A DNA stretch of 20,349 bases, taken from JAUVXJ01 sp034430275. Its GTDB lineage: Bacteria; Chloroflexota; Anaerolineae; UBA7937; B3-Chlor. The stretch lies in contig DAOUEW010000284.1 in the NCBI GenBank assembly GCA_034430275.1, positions 1 to 20,349 on the forward strand. Reading direction: 5' to 3'. The translations under genes and the position numbers were made by a program. This document shows, one piece after another, positions 6,743 through 13,243 of this stretch (its first letter is position 1; the number at the start of each line of letters is the position of its first letter). A model generated the notes under the pieces. It did no database searches, was not told the DNA's origin, and saw nothing but the letters and a program-made list of their open reading frames with translations.

Positions 6743-7186
6743 ATGCCCGGCGGGAGAAGGTGGAGAGGGAGAGGACAAGGCCGGCCTTGCGCGCACAGGA
6801 TCAGCCGCTTCGTCGAGCCCTGTCTGCTCCTGTTGCTTCACCAGGGCGATAGCCATGGATACGACCTCGTGGAGAGGATCGAGAACCTCGGTTTGGGCCA
6901 GGAAGTGGTGGATTCCAGTGTCGCTTATCGATACCTCCGTGAGATGGAGGAACGAGGCTTCGTTACGTCTACCTGGGAAACAGAGGGCAGCGGACCACCG
7001 CGCAGGGTCTACCAACTCACTGCCGAGGGAGACCGGTACCTGGCGTGGTGGATTGCCGGGTTGCGCGAAACGAGGACAGTATTGGACCGTTTCCTGGAGG
7101 CGTATGACGAACACATGAAGTTGGAGGGGCACTTCATACCGTCGGTAGAAAGGACGATAGACGTTGATTACCGAATCACAGGTTAA
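6743..7186 (+). CDS. PadR-family transcriptional regulator
   Basis: 147 residues from ATG 6743 (AAGGGGG about 9 nt upstream); an earlier GTG at 6725 lies inside the ribosome-binding region. After a basic N-terminal tail (GRRWRGRGQGRP), the winged-helix core has the PadR hallmarks: LLLLHQGDSHGYDLVERI, then SVAYRYLREMEERGFV (recognition helix) and PPRRVYQLTAEGDRYL (wing). A short C-terminal dimerisation helix follows. PadR proteins repress operons in response to small molecules or redox cues. This one probably controls the 6.7-11.4 kb operon from the dyads at 6687-6720. It overlaps the next gene by 23 nt. Confidence 0.88.
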   Translation: MPGGRRWRGRGQGRPCAHRISRFVEPCLLLLLHQGDSHGYDLVERIENLGLGQEVVDSSVAYRYLREMEERGFVTSTWETEGSGPPRRVYQLTAEGDRYLAWWIAGLRETRTVLDRFLEAYDEHMKLEGHFIPSVERTIDVDYRITG

Positions 7187-8249
7187 GCAAGCCCTGTCGC
7201 AGGTCTTGGATCCACAGTTGGGCCGCGACTTGGTGGAACTGGGCATGATCAAACAGATAGAGACGGAAGGCGAACTAGTCACATTCACTCTGGCCCTCAC
7301 CACACTCACGACCCCTATCCGCGATCAGCTTCGCTCAGAGGCCGAGGCCGCAGTGCTCTCGCTGGACGGGGTGAACAGTGTCCAGATAGAGTTGGCTGAG
7401 ATGAGCGCCGAGGAGCGCCAGGAGGCCCTGAGCAAGGCCAGACCTGCCAAGGACACCGGTGCTCCGCTCGCCGAGAAACTCAACGACGTGAGCCACGTGG
7501 TGGCCGTCATGAGCGGCAAGGGAGGAGTAGGGAAGTCGCTGGTGTCCAGCCTTCTGGCCGTGGCCCTACGACGCCAGGGACAGGACGTCGGCGTGCTTGA
7601 CGCCGATATCACCGGTCCCAGCATACCGAAGATGTTTGGGATCAACGGCCACCCGTCGGCTAGTCCCCTGGGCGTGCTGCCGATGGAGAGCTCCCTGGGC
7701 ATCAAAATTATGTCCATCAACCTCTTACTACCCAGCGAGGATGATGCCGTCATCTGGCGAGGACCTCTCATTAGTGGTGCCATCAAGCAGTTCTGGCAGG
7801 AGGTGGTCTGGGGTCACTTGGACACCCTCGTTGTGGACCTGCCCCCCGGCACGTCCGATGCCTCGCTCACGGTGATGCAATCCGTACCCCTGAGCGGGGT
7901 CGTGCTGGTCACTTCGCCACAGGACCTGGCGGGCATGGTAGTCCGAAAGGCGGCCAAGATGGCTCAGCATCTTGACATCCCTATCCTGGGGCTGATCGAG
8001 AACATGAGCTACTTCGTCGCGCCCGACACAGCCCAGCGATACGACATCTTCGGCCCCAGTCACGCCGCGGACACGGCCTCTCAGTTGGGCGTTGCGCTCC
8101 TGGGGGAGCTGCCCTTGGACCGCCAGATCGCAGAACTGAGCGACAGGGGACGGATTGAGGAGTACCCGGCTGAGGCCTTCACGCCCATTGCTCAGACTCT
8201 GATCAACACGATGCCCGCGGCCAAGGAGCCGCCGCCGTTGAACCACTAA
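7164..8249 (+). CDS. Mrp/NBP35 (ApbC)-type P-loop ATPase, cysteine-free
   Basis: 361 residues from TTG 7164, 9 nt after AAAGGA and overlapping padR. Residues 1-80 form an MIP18/DUF59-type domain (VLDPQLGRDLVELGMI). The rest is a Mrp ATPase with deviant Walker A GKGGVGKS at 118-125, DADITGPSIPKMFG, IWRGPLISGAIKQFW, DLPPGTSDASL and LIENMSYF. Family members bind and transfer [4Fe-4S] clusters through a C-terminal CxxC just after ENMSYF. Here that place reads VAPDT, and I find no cysteine anywhere in the protein; the MIP18 cysteine is also absent. It may therefore act as an ATPase partner rather than a cluster scaffold. Neighbours are NifX-like and ferredoxin genes, as in ORP-type loci. Confidence 0.92.
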   Translation: MITESQVKQALSQVLDPQLGRDLVELGMIKQIETEGELVTFTLALTTLTTPIRDQLRSEAEAAVLSLDGVNSVQIELAEMSAEERQEALSKARPAKDTGAPLAEKLNDVSHVVAVMSGKGGVGKSLVSSLLAVALRRQGQDVGVLDADITGPSIPKMFGINGHPSASPLGVLPMESSLGIKIMSINLLLPSEDDAVIWRGPLISGAIKQFWQEVVWGHLDTLVVDLPPGTSDASLTVMQSVPLSGVVLVTSPQDLAGMVVRKAAKMAQHLDIPILGLIENMSYFVAPDTAQRYDIFGPSHAADTASQLGVALLGELPLDRQIAELSDRGRIEEYPAEAFTPIAQTLINTMPAAKEPPPLNH

Positions 8250-8276
8250 TCTGACACACTAGGGAGGACGACACGC

Positions 8277-8672
8277 ATGAAGATCGCGGTTATCACGGAT
8301 GATGGGAACAACATCAGCCGGCACTTCGGCCGAGCTCCTTTCTATGCAGTCTTCACGATTGAAGACGGCAAGATCGTGAACCGTGAGGTGCGCGACAAGA
8401 TGGGACACCACCAGTTTGTGCACGAGGAAGGACTCGTAGACGAGCAAGGTCGCCACGGTTTCGGTCCCGGAAGCCAAGACAGGCACGCCTCAATGGCGCA
8501 AGCGATCACGGACTGCGATGTTCTCCTCTGCGGCGGCATGGGCTGGGGAGCCTTTGAGAGCATGAAGCAGGCCGGAATCAAGACCGTGGTGACGGATCTT
8601 ACGGACATCGGCGATGCGGTCCAGGCCTATCTGGATGGCACCATCGTGGAGCGAACGGATCTCTTGCACTAG
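8277..8672 (+). CDS. NifX/NifB-C/ORP-like cluster-binding domain protein (PF02579 type)
   Basis: 131 residues, ATG 8277 preceded by AGGGAGGA. The start MKIAVITDDGNNISRHFGRAP, the ITDCDVLLCGGMGWGAFESM segment and the C-terminal DIGDAVQAYLDGT match the ribonuclease-H-like dinitrogenase FeMo-cofactor domain (NifX, NafY, ORP, MTH1175). A His-rich loop (MGHHQFVHEE, then RHGFG and DRH) fills the middle, where free-standing ORP-like proteins bind metal-sulfur clusters. No nif structural genes are in the window, so a nitrogenase role is unlikely. It lies 27 nt downstream of the Mrp gene and is probably co-transcribed with it. Confidence 0.88.
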   Translation: MKIAVITDDGNNISRHFGRAPFYAVFTIEDGKIVNREVRDKMGHHQFVHEEGLVDEQGRHGFGPGSQDRHASMAQAITDCDVLLCGGMGWGAFESMKQAGIKTVVTDLTDIGDAVQAYLDGTIVERTDLLH

Positions 8673-8701
8673 ACTAGATTCACCGATAGGAGGTGTTTAC
8701 T

Positions 8702-8953
8702 ATGGGCGGGTACGGAAGAGGCCGCGGTGGCTATGGCCGCGGCATGGGCTTCGGCAGAGGCTATTGGAGTGGCTCGGCGCCCGGCGTCGGATATGGCCAA
8801 GGTTTGGGAAGAGGCAACCCATATCCCTACTGCCGCTTCTATCCCTGGCTTCCTCGCCGATGGTGGGCCATGGGTATCAACCCGTACGGTACTGGGTCTA
8901 GCCCGTGGACCGTTCAGAACCCATCACCGTGGCTGGGGCCTCAGGGCATCTAG
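8702..8953 (+). CDS. Gly/Tyr/Arg-rich small protein (hypothetical)
   Basis: 83 residues from ATG 8702, 6 nt after AGGAGGT. The first third is a run of G-Y/F-G-R-G units (GGYGRGRGGYGRGMGFGRGY). The rest is Pro/Trp/Tyr-rich, with one Cys in YPYCRFYPWLPRRWWAMG. No known enzyme motif is present. Such low-complexity companions commonly precede DUF5320 and NifX-like genes in anaerobes. It may be a structural or docking partner, which is inference. Length, Shine-Dalgarno and position in a tight same-strand operon support it being real. Confidence 0.75.
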   Translation: MGGYGRGRGGYGRGMGFGRGYWSGSAPGVGYGQGLGRGNPYPYCRFYPWLPRRWWAMGINPYGTGSSPWTVQNPSPWLGPQGI

Positions 8954-8995
8954 GTCCTAACCACACCTTGACGACAACTGGAAAGGAGTCCGCAG

Positions 8996-9298
8996 ATGCG
9001 TCATCGCTGGATGTATTACGCTACAGGGCTGCCAGGTTGGATGCGGTTTGGCTACAGTCCGGGCTGGGTTGGCAGAAGCCCCACGGGACTTGGCCCGGCT
9101 GCCACCTACCTGACGACCGGTCAGTGGCCGATGCCAACCGGCTACCCGATCTCGGGCGTACCACCGGCAGCGGGCTTCGCGCCCACCGGATTCGGTCCCA
9201 TGGACGAACTGTCCACGCTCCGGACTCAGGCCGAGTGGCTGAGAAGCCAGCTAGAGGCCATCACCAAGAGACTAGAAGAACTAGAGAAACAAAGCTAG
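8996..9298 (+). CDS. DUF5320-like protein with C-terminal coiled coil
   Basis: 100 residues, ATG 8996 after AAAGGAG. The N-terminal two thirds are Gly/Pro/aromatic (MRHRWMYYATGLPGWMRFGY and more). The last 32 residues form a heptad helix beginning MDELSTLRTQAEWLRSQL and ending KRLEELEKQS. This layout is typical of DUF5320 proteins encoded beside NifX-like and MinD-type genes. The same tail, clearly related in sequence, ends the NifX-like protein at 9425-10030, suggesting the two pair or oligomerise. No catalytic residues are visible. Confidence 0.8.
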   Translation: MRHRWMYYATGLPGWMRFGYSPGWVGRSPTGLGPAATYLTTGQWPMPTGYPISGVPPAAGFAPTGFGPMDELSTLRTQAEWLRSQLEAITKRLEELEKQS

Positions 9299-9424
9299 GC
9301 CACCGGCCGAGATCCAGGCGGGCAGCGACATGACTGAGGGCTTCGGCAACGACGGTCCTGTGGCGCTGTTGTGTCTGTTCGGCTAACGGCCTGAGCACTT
9401 GGTCCTTCAACAGGAGGTAAGGGA

Positions 9425-10030
9425 ATGAAAGTAGTCGTGAGCGCCGTGCAAGAAGGCTTGGATGCAGAGGTGAGCCCAGTCTTCGGGCGTTGCCCTGCCT
9501 ACGTCTTCGTGGACAGCGATACCATGGAATTCGAGACGGTGCCCAACCCGGCTATGTCCGCTGCGGGTGGGGCCGGAATCCAAGCAGCTCAGTTCGCGGT
9601 CAGCAAGGGTGCCCAGGCTGTACTCACCGGCAACGTGGGACCCAACGCCTTCAATGTGCTTCAGCAAGCAGGTATCACCATCTATCCCGTCTCAGGAGGC
9701 ACCGTCAGGCAGGCGGTGGAAGCCCTCAACAGCGGCCAGCTAGGACCTGTCTCGGCAGCGACCTCCGGCATGCACGGAGGCATGGGCGGTGGGATGGGGC
9801 GTGGTATGGGCGGTGGCATGGGGCGTGGTATGGGCATGGGCCGCGGCATGGGTATGGGTGCCGGCATGGGCATGGGTGCCGGAACATGGACCGCGCCGAC
9901 CGCTGCTCCCAGTGGACCCGCCAGGTCGACGGAGGAAGAACTCTCGGAGTTGAAAGGGATGGCCCAGTCGCTGAAACAGCAACTCGACGACGTTGCCAAG
10001 CGAATCGAAGACCTGGAGCAGAAGGAGTAG
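9425..10030 (+). CDS. NifX/ORP-like domain fused to Met-Gly repeat and coiled-coil tail
   Basis: 201 residues, ATG 9425 after AGGAGGTAAGGGA. Residues 1-110 form a second NifX-type domain (VSPVFGRCPAYVFVD, then GGAGIQAAQFAVSKGAQAVLTGNVGPNAFNVLQ and GTVRQAVEALNSGQL). Residues 116-153 are a low-complexity MGGGMGRGMG-type repeat with 11 methionines and no acidic residue. Residues about 168-201 form a coiled coil (STEEELSELKGMAQSLKQQL and on) like the tail of the DUF5320 protein just upstream. The Met-rich linker could bind soft metals such as Cu(I), which would fit the Mo-Cu cluster of ORP, but that is speculative. Confidence 0.88.
   Translation: MKVVVSAVQEGLDAEVSPVFGRCPAYVFVDSDTMEFETVPNPAMSAAGGAGIQAAQFAVSKGAQAVLTGNVGPNAFNVLQQAGITIYPVSGGTVRQAVEALNSGQLGPVSAATSGMHGGMGGGMGRGMGGGMGRGMGMGRGMGMGAGMGMGAGTWTAPTAAPSGPARSTEEELSELKGMAQSLKQQLDDVAKRIEDLEQKE
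9770..9885 (+). repeat. in-gene tandem repeat encoding MG-rich linker
   Basis: Within the NifX-like gene, a 24-nt unit GGCGGTGG-ATGGGGCGTGGTATG occurs twice in tandem with one mismatch and is followed by shorter ATGGG-based units. Repeat-length variation between strains is likely. Confidence 0.75.
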
Positions 10031-10061
10031 CGAGCTCGCGGCACCAGGAACCGAGGGGAGT

Positions 10062-10535
10062 ATGAACAGCAACATAGCCATGCTCTACGTAGACGAGCAT
10101 CGCTGTTCCGGGTGCGGTGTGTGCGCAAACGTGTGCCCGCATGGCGCCATCGTCATCGAGAACGGCACGGCCTCCATTCGCCAGGCTCTCTGCAACCACT
10201 GCGAGGCTTGTGCAGCGGCCTGTCCTGAGCGAGCCATTCTCTCGGTGACAGAGACCGCCTTGGTTCCAGAGGCTGACCGAGCGCGAGCGGTCCGACCTCA
10301 GGAGCCTTCCCGCCCGGCTTCGGTGGTGGCCCGCGCCGCACCGGCCCTCGGCGCGGCTCTGCTCTTCTTCGGGCGTGAGGTGGTGCCACGTGTGACGGAC
10401 TACGTACTGGATGTGGTCGACAGACGGATCCACCAGGATTCTACAGACCTGGCCGAACGGTCGCAGGTCCCCGCAGACTCACAAACGGCGTCGGGATCCG
10501 GGCGCCGTCGTCGAAGACGACACCGTGGAGCGTGA
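10062..10535 (+). CDS. 2[4Fe-4S] ferredoxin with hydrophobic C-terminal extension
   Basis: 157 residues from ATG 10062, preceded by GAGGGGAG. Two canonical cluster motifs are present: CSGCGVCANVCP (about residues 15-26) and CNHCEACAAACP (about 44-55), each C-x2-C-x2-C-x3-CP. The domain is about 70 residues. The remaining half is unusual: a Pro/Ala/Arg linker, then a moderately hydrophobic stretch (SVVARAAPALGAALLFFGRE) that may associate with membrane, and an Arg-rich end (GRRRRRRH). It probably supplies electrons to the NifX/MinD cluster proteins. It starts 31 nt after the NifX-like gene and ends 12 nt before the next ATG. Confidence 0.9.
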   Translation: MNSNIAMLYVDEHRCSGCGVCANVCPHGAIVIENGTASIRQALCNHCEACAAACPERAILSVTETALVPEADRARAVRPQEPSRPASVVARAAPALGAALLFFGREVVPRVTDYVLDVVDRRIHQDSTDLAERSQVPADSQTASGSGRRRRRRHRGA

Positions 10536-10547
10536 TGGACTCGTCAC

Positions 10548-11435
10548 ATGCACGTAGGCCATGCATTCTACACTCCGTCTCTGCGGCGGCCCGTCGCGTT
10601 GAGCGCCCTCACCATCTGTTCGCTGACGTTGTGTCTGCTCGGCTGCTCGTCGTCCGGAGCGGAGCACACGGAGCTGACCGGGAATCCCATGAGTTCTCCA
10701 GCTTCACTCATCGGGAGCACTGAAGCAGTGACCATAACGGTCGTCTACGACAATCACAATTATGACCCTCGACTCCAGTCGGACTGGGGCTTCGCCTGTG
10801 TCGTAGAGCTGGGGCAGACGACCCTGCTGTTCGATACCGGCGGGAATGGAGACATCCTGCTCGCCAATATGTCAACATTGAAGCTCGATCCGCTGGCGAT
10901 TGATCATGTGTTCCTTTCGCACATCCATGGTGATCACACGGGGGGCCTGGCCGCGGTGCTGGCGACGGGCGTTCGCCCCATGGTCTGGGTGCCTCGTTCC
11001 TTCCCCATCACCTTCAAGGATCGAGTGCGAGCCTACACCGAGGTGCAGGAGGTCAGCGGAGCCACAAAGATCCTGCCGCAGGCTCACAGTACGGGCGAGC
11101 TAGGATCAGCCATCATCGAGCAGTCCTTGGTCCTGGAGACGAGTCGCGGCCTGGTGGTGATCACTGGCTGCGCGCACCCGGGAATACTGAACGTGCTGGG
11201 CAAGGTGAAGGAACAACATTCCGCTGGGCTCTATATGGTTCTAGGCGGCTTCCATCTGGGAGGGGCATCCGACGCCGAACTCGAGCGTATCGTCAGCCAG
11301 ATGCAAGGATGGGCAGTCCAGCGAGTCGCCCCCTGCCACTGTACCGGCGATGAGGCCATACACTCCTTTGCAGAAGAGTGGGATGAGGGCTTCGTGACCA
11401 CCGGCGCGGGAACAGTCATTGCCGTCACCGATTGA
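10548..11435 (+). CDS. metallo-beta-lactamase-fold lipoprotein
   Basis: 295 residues. The N-terminus has RR, a hydrophobic core (PVALSALTICSLTLCL) and the lipobox LLGC, giving a lipidated Cys33, so the mature protein should sit outside the cytoplasmic membrane. The MBL metal motif is HIHGDHTGG, with further ligands in GCAHPG and near HCTGDE. Overall it resembles the COG1237 group related to archaeal dihydropterin RFA-P synthase-like proteins; the substrate is unknown. No Shine-Dalgarno is evident at ATG 10548, so it may be translated by coupling to the ferredoxin stop at 10533. It is the last gene before a new promoter. Confidence 0.85.
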   Translation: MHVGHAFYTPSLRRPVALSALTICSLTLCLLGCSSSGAEHTELTGNPMSSPASLIGSTEAVTITVVYDNHNYDPRLQSDWGFACVVELGQTTLLFDTGGNGDILLANMSTLKLDPLAIDHVFLSHIHGDHTGGLAAVLATGVRPMVWVPRSFPITFKDRVRAYTEVQEVSGATKILPQAHSTGELGSAIIEQSLVLETSRGLVVITGCAHPGILNVLGKVKEQHSAGLYMVLGGFHLGGASDAELERIVSQMQGWAVQRVAPCHCTGDEAIHSFAEEWDEGFVTTGAGTVIAVTD

Positions 11436-11446
11436 AGGGTTGCCTG

Positions 11447-11475
11447 TTGTAGTCATTCTTGAGGTAGTTTAGACT
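11447..11475 (+). promoter_or_regulatory. probable sigma70 promoter of the fmdB-like/peroxiredoxin unit
   Basis: TTGTAG (11447-11452)-N17-TAGACT (11470-11475) in a locally AT-rich patch, 23 nt before ATG 11498. A clear Fur/PerR box is not visible. Confidence 0.45.
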
Positions 11476-11497
11476 CTATGCCACCAGAGGTGAGACC

Positions 11498-11737
11498 ATG
11501 CCCATCTACGAGTATCGATGCACCCGGTGCGGAGAGAAGACAGAAGCCCTGGTCCGTGCGGAAGGGACGGCTCCCAGTTGTCCTTCCTGTGGCAGTCCTT
11601 TGCTGGAGAAGCTCTTTTCCACTCCCTACGTGATGAGTGCGGAGACCGCCCGACCCAAGGGGCGTACGTGCTGCGGGCAGGCGGAACGTTGTGCGACTCC
11701 GCCCTGCTCTACCGAACAGGGATGTAGACGAAGCTGA
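11498..11737 (+). CDS. FmdB-family zinc-ribbon protein with Cys-rich tail
   Basis: 79 residues, ATG 11498 after GAGGTGAGA. The N-terminus MPIYEYRCTRCGEKTEALV and the second pair CPSCGS form the FmdB/CxxC zinc ribbon, named from a putative formamidase-operon regulator; its biochemical role is unsettled. The last 25 residues add six more cysteines (RTCCGQAERCATPPCSTEQGC), beyond what I expect for the family, perhaps a second metal site. It precedes the selenoperoxiredoxin by 30 nt. Its TGA stop (11735) is in frame with that gene, but the strong Shine-Dalgarno between them argues for two proteins. Confidence 0.85.
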   Translation: MPIYEYRCTRCGEKTEALVRAEGTAPSCPSCGSPLLEKLFSTPYVMSAETARPKGRTCCGQAERCATPPCSTEQGCRRS

Positions 11738-11767
11738 TCGATACCGCGTACAGAAGGAGGTAGGCTC

Positions 11768-12472
11768 ATGGACGAAGACGCAGCATCGTGTGTTGAGACC
11801 TCGGCCGGTCCCGTGCTCGCAGAACCGGAGGAAGCGCAAGCCCAGACACAAGCGAAGGGGGTGAGTGTGGCACCAGTACGTGTGGGCCAGCAAGCTCCCG
11901 ATTTCGAGCTCAACGCTCACATAGACGGCGGCTTCAAGAACGTGCGGCTATCGGACTATCGCGGAAAGTGGGTTGTGTTGTGCTTCTACCCGGGTGATTT
12001 CACCTTTGTTTGACCCACCGAACTGTCGGCAGTTGCCGTCAAGTACGATGAACTGAAGGGGTTGGGCGCAGAGGTGCTGTCCATCAGCACGGACAGCCGC
12101 TTCAGCCACAAGATCTGGCAGGAGGTCGAACTCTCCAAGATGGTTGAGGGAGGCGTGCCCTTCCCGATGCTCTCGGATCAGGGTGGCCGTGTGGGCCGGG
12201 TCTACGGCGTCTACGACGAGGTCGCCGGCGTGAACATCCGAGGCCGCTTTCTCATCGATCCAGATGGCGTGATACAGGCCATGGAGGTCCTCACCCCGTC
12301 AGTAGGCCGAAACGTCAGCGAGCTCATGAGACAGTTGAAGGCCTACCAGCATGTGCGCGAGACCGGCGAGGTCACTCCCTCGGGCTGGCAGCCTGGCAAG
12401 CCGACGCTCAAGCCGGGGCCTAACCTGGCCGGAAAGGTCTGGGAGGTGTGGAAGCCCGACAAGGCCTTCTAG
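11768..12472 (+). CDS. selenocysteine peroxiredoxin (AhpC/TSA, PrxU-like), UGA = Sec82
   Basis: A UGA at 12011-12013 splits what is otherwise one continuous 234-residue peroxiredoxin. The context FYPGDFTFV-U-PTELSAVA replaces the universal FTFVCPTE peroxidatic motif exactly at the catalytic Cys, so UGA is read as selenocysteine. A bSECIS-like hairpin follows. Downstream blocks are intact (LSISTDSRFSHKIW, PFPMLSDQGGRVGRVYGVYD, RGRFLIDPDGVI). The usual resolving Cys in GEVCP is Thr203, and the only cysteines are C8 and C72, so the Sec must be reduced by another thiol or an outside partner. The first 35 residues are an acidic extension. ATG 11768 follows AGAAGGAGGT. It reduces hydroperoxides in the cytoplasm. 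Confidence 0.93.
12024..12041 (+). promoter_or_regulatory. bSECIS-like hairpin of the selenoperoxiredoxin
   Basis: CGGC (12027-12030) and GCCG (12035-12038) close the loop AGUU; beyond a U-U mismatch the helix can be extended by G-C and U-A. Seventeen bases lie between the UGA and the loop, and G is the second loop base, consistent with bacterial SECIS rules. A competing stem AACUG/CAGUU (12021-12034, loop UCGG) is also possible. Confidence 0.65.
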
Positions 12473-12529
12473 CCTGGCGAGGCACTCCGGCCCGTCTTGA
12501 CCTGTGAGTGATCCATACAGAAGGACGCG

Positions 12530-12589
12530 CAGACTCATGTTGAGCCGTGCGACACGGGCAGACGAGTCGCGAGTGGGCTCCTGAGTCTG
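12530..12589. other. 60-nt nested hairpin in the peroxiredoxin-perR gap
   Basis: Three nested perfect helices: CAGACTCA (12530-12537)/TGAGTCTG (12582-12589), GAGCC (12542-12546)/GGCTC (12576-12580) and GCGAC (12549-12553)/GTCGC (12566-12570), 18 pairs in all. No U-run follows. It could be a terminator for the peroxiredoxin unit or a leader element of the downstream regulator. The rest of the 269-bp gap (12473-12741) shows nothing I can identify. Confidence 0.45.
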
Positions 12590-12741
12590 GCTCTCCGTGG
12601 TCTACGACGTCGAGTAGCAATGTTCTGCGCATGCTTTGACAGAGCGACGTCCCGTGCGGCCTGGGTCCGAACCGGGATCGGGCCGCGGACGGCTCGAGTG
12701 CTTGCCTTTGGCTCTGAGTGGAAGAGCTTAGGAGGACACGT

Positions 12742-13194
12742 TTGACCAATAGAGGAAACCAGCAGCCGCGACAGAGGGAGATCAGCAAGTTGCTTCGCGA
12801 ACGGGGCAACCGGGTCACCCCGCAGCGGCGGGCAGTCCTCAAGATCATCCAGGAACACGAAGGACATCTCAGCGCTGACGAGATCTATAATCTCGCGCGC
12901 GATGACGTCCCTCGGCTGAGCCTTTCCACGGTCTACCGGACCCTGGATCTGCTCAAGGAGCTGGATCTGGTAACCGAGCTGCACCTTGCTGGGGACCATT
13001 ACCGGTATGAAGCACAGTCTGGGCGCCACCAGCACCTGGTCTGCCTGGGCTGCGGGAAGGTGATCGAATTCCAATGCAGTCATTGCGGCACAATCTACAG
13101 GGAGTTGTTCTCCCAGCACGGCTTCGCCATCACCAGCAGTCGCGTCGAACTGCTGGGGTACTGCGAGGAGTGTTCCAAGGCCATGGACAACTAG
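12742..13194 (+). CDS. Fur/PerR-family metalloregulator
   Basis: 150 residues from TTG 12742, 6 nt after AGGAGG; a GTG at 12718 in the same frame lies before that site and is less likely. The winged helix is RVTPQRRAVLKIIQEHEGHL, then SADEIYNLARDD and SLSTVYRTLDLLKELDLV. Metal-site residues include HYRYE and RHQHLVCLGCGKVIEF. Structural zinc pairs are CLGC (101-104) and CEEC (141-144). An additional CSHC (112-115) is not usual here. Fur, PerR and Zur cannot be separated by eye. Adjacency to a peroxiredoxin favours peroxide sensing. It probably heads the two-ATPase operon that follows 49 nt later. Confidence 0.88.
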   Translation: MTNRGNQQPRQREISKLLRERGNRVTPQRRAVLKIIQEHEGHLSADEIYNLARDDVPRLSLSTVYRTLDLLKELDLVTELHLAGDHYRYEAQSGRHQHLVCLGCGKVIEFQCSHCGTIYRELFSQHGFAITSSRVELLGYCEECSKAMDN

Positions 13195-13243
13195 CCGCCA
13201 AGTGCTCTGCCAGAACGAGGCCCCCGGCAGGAGGCAACTACAG

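Noticed and set aside
9770..9885. CRISPR array
   Set aside because: The repeat units are contiguous, in frame and coding, with no spacers.
8277..10030. Nitrogenase cofactor synthesis (true nifX/nifB)
   Set aside because: There are no nif structural or radical-SAM NifB genes here; the proteins are stand-alone NifX-fold types seen in ORP-like loci.
11735..11767. UGA read-through fusing the FmdB protein to the peroxiredoxin
   Set aside because: The frames match and no other stop lies between, but there is a strong AGAAGGAGGT before ATG 11768 and I see no stable hairpin at SECIS distance after 11737.
12011..12013. TGA as a nonsense mutation making a pseudogene
   Set aside because: It falls exactly on the catalytic Cys codon, with an otherwise perfect gene and a hairpin at SECIS distance; selenocysteine is the simpler reading.
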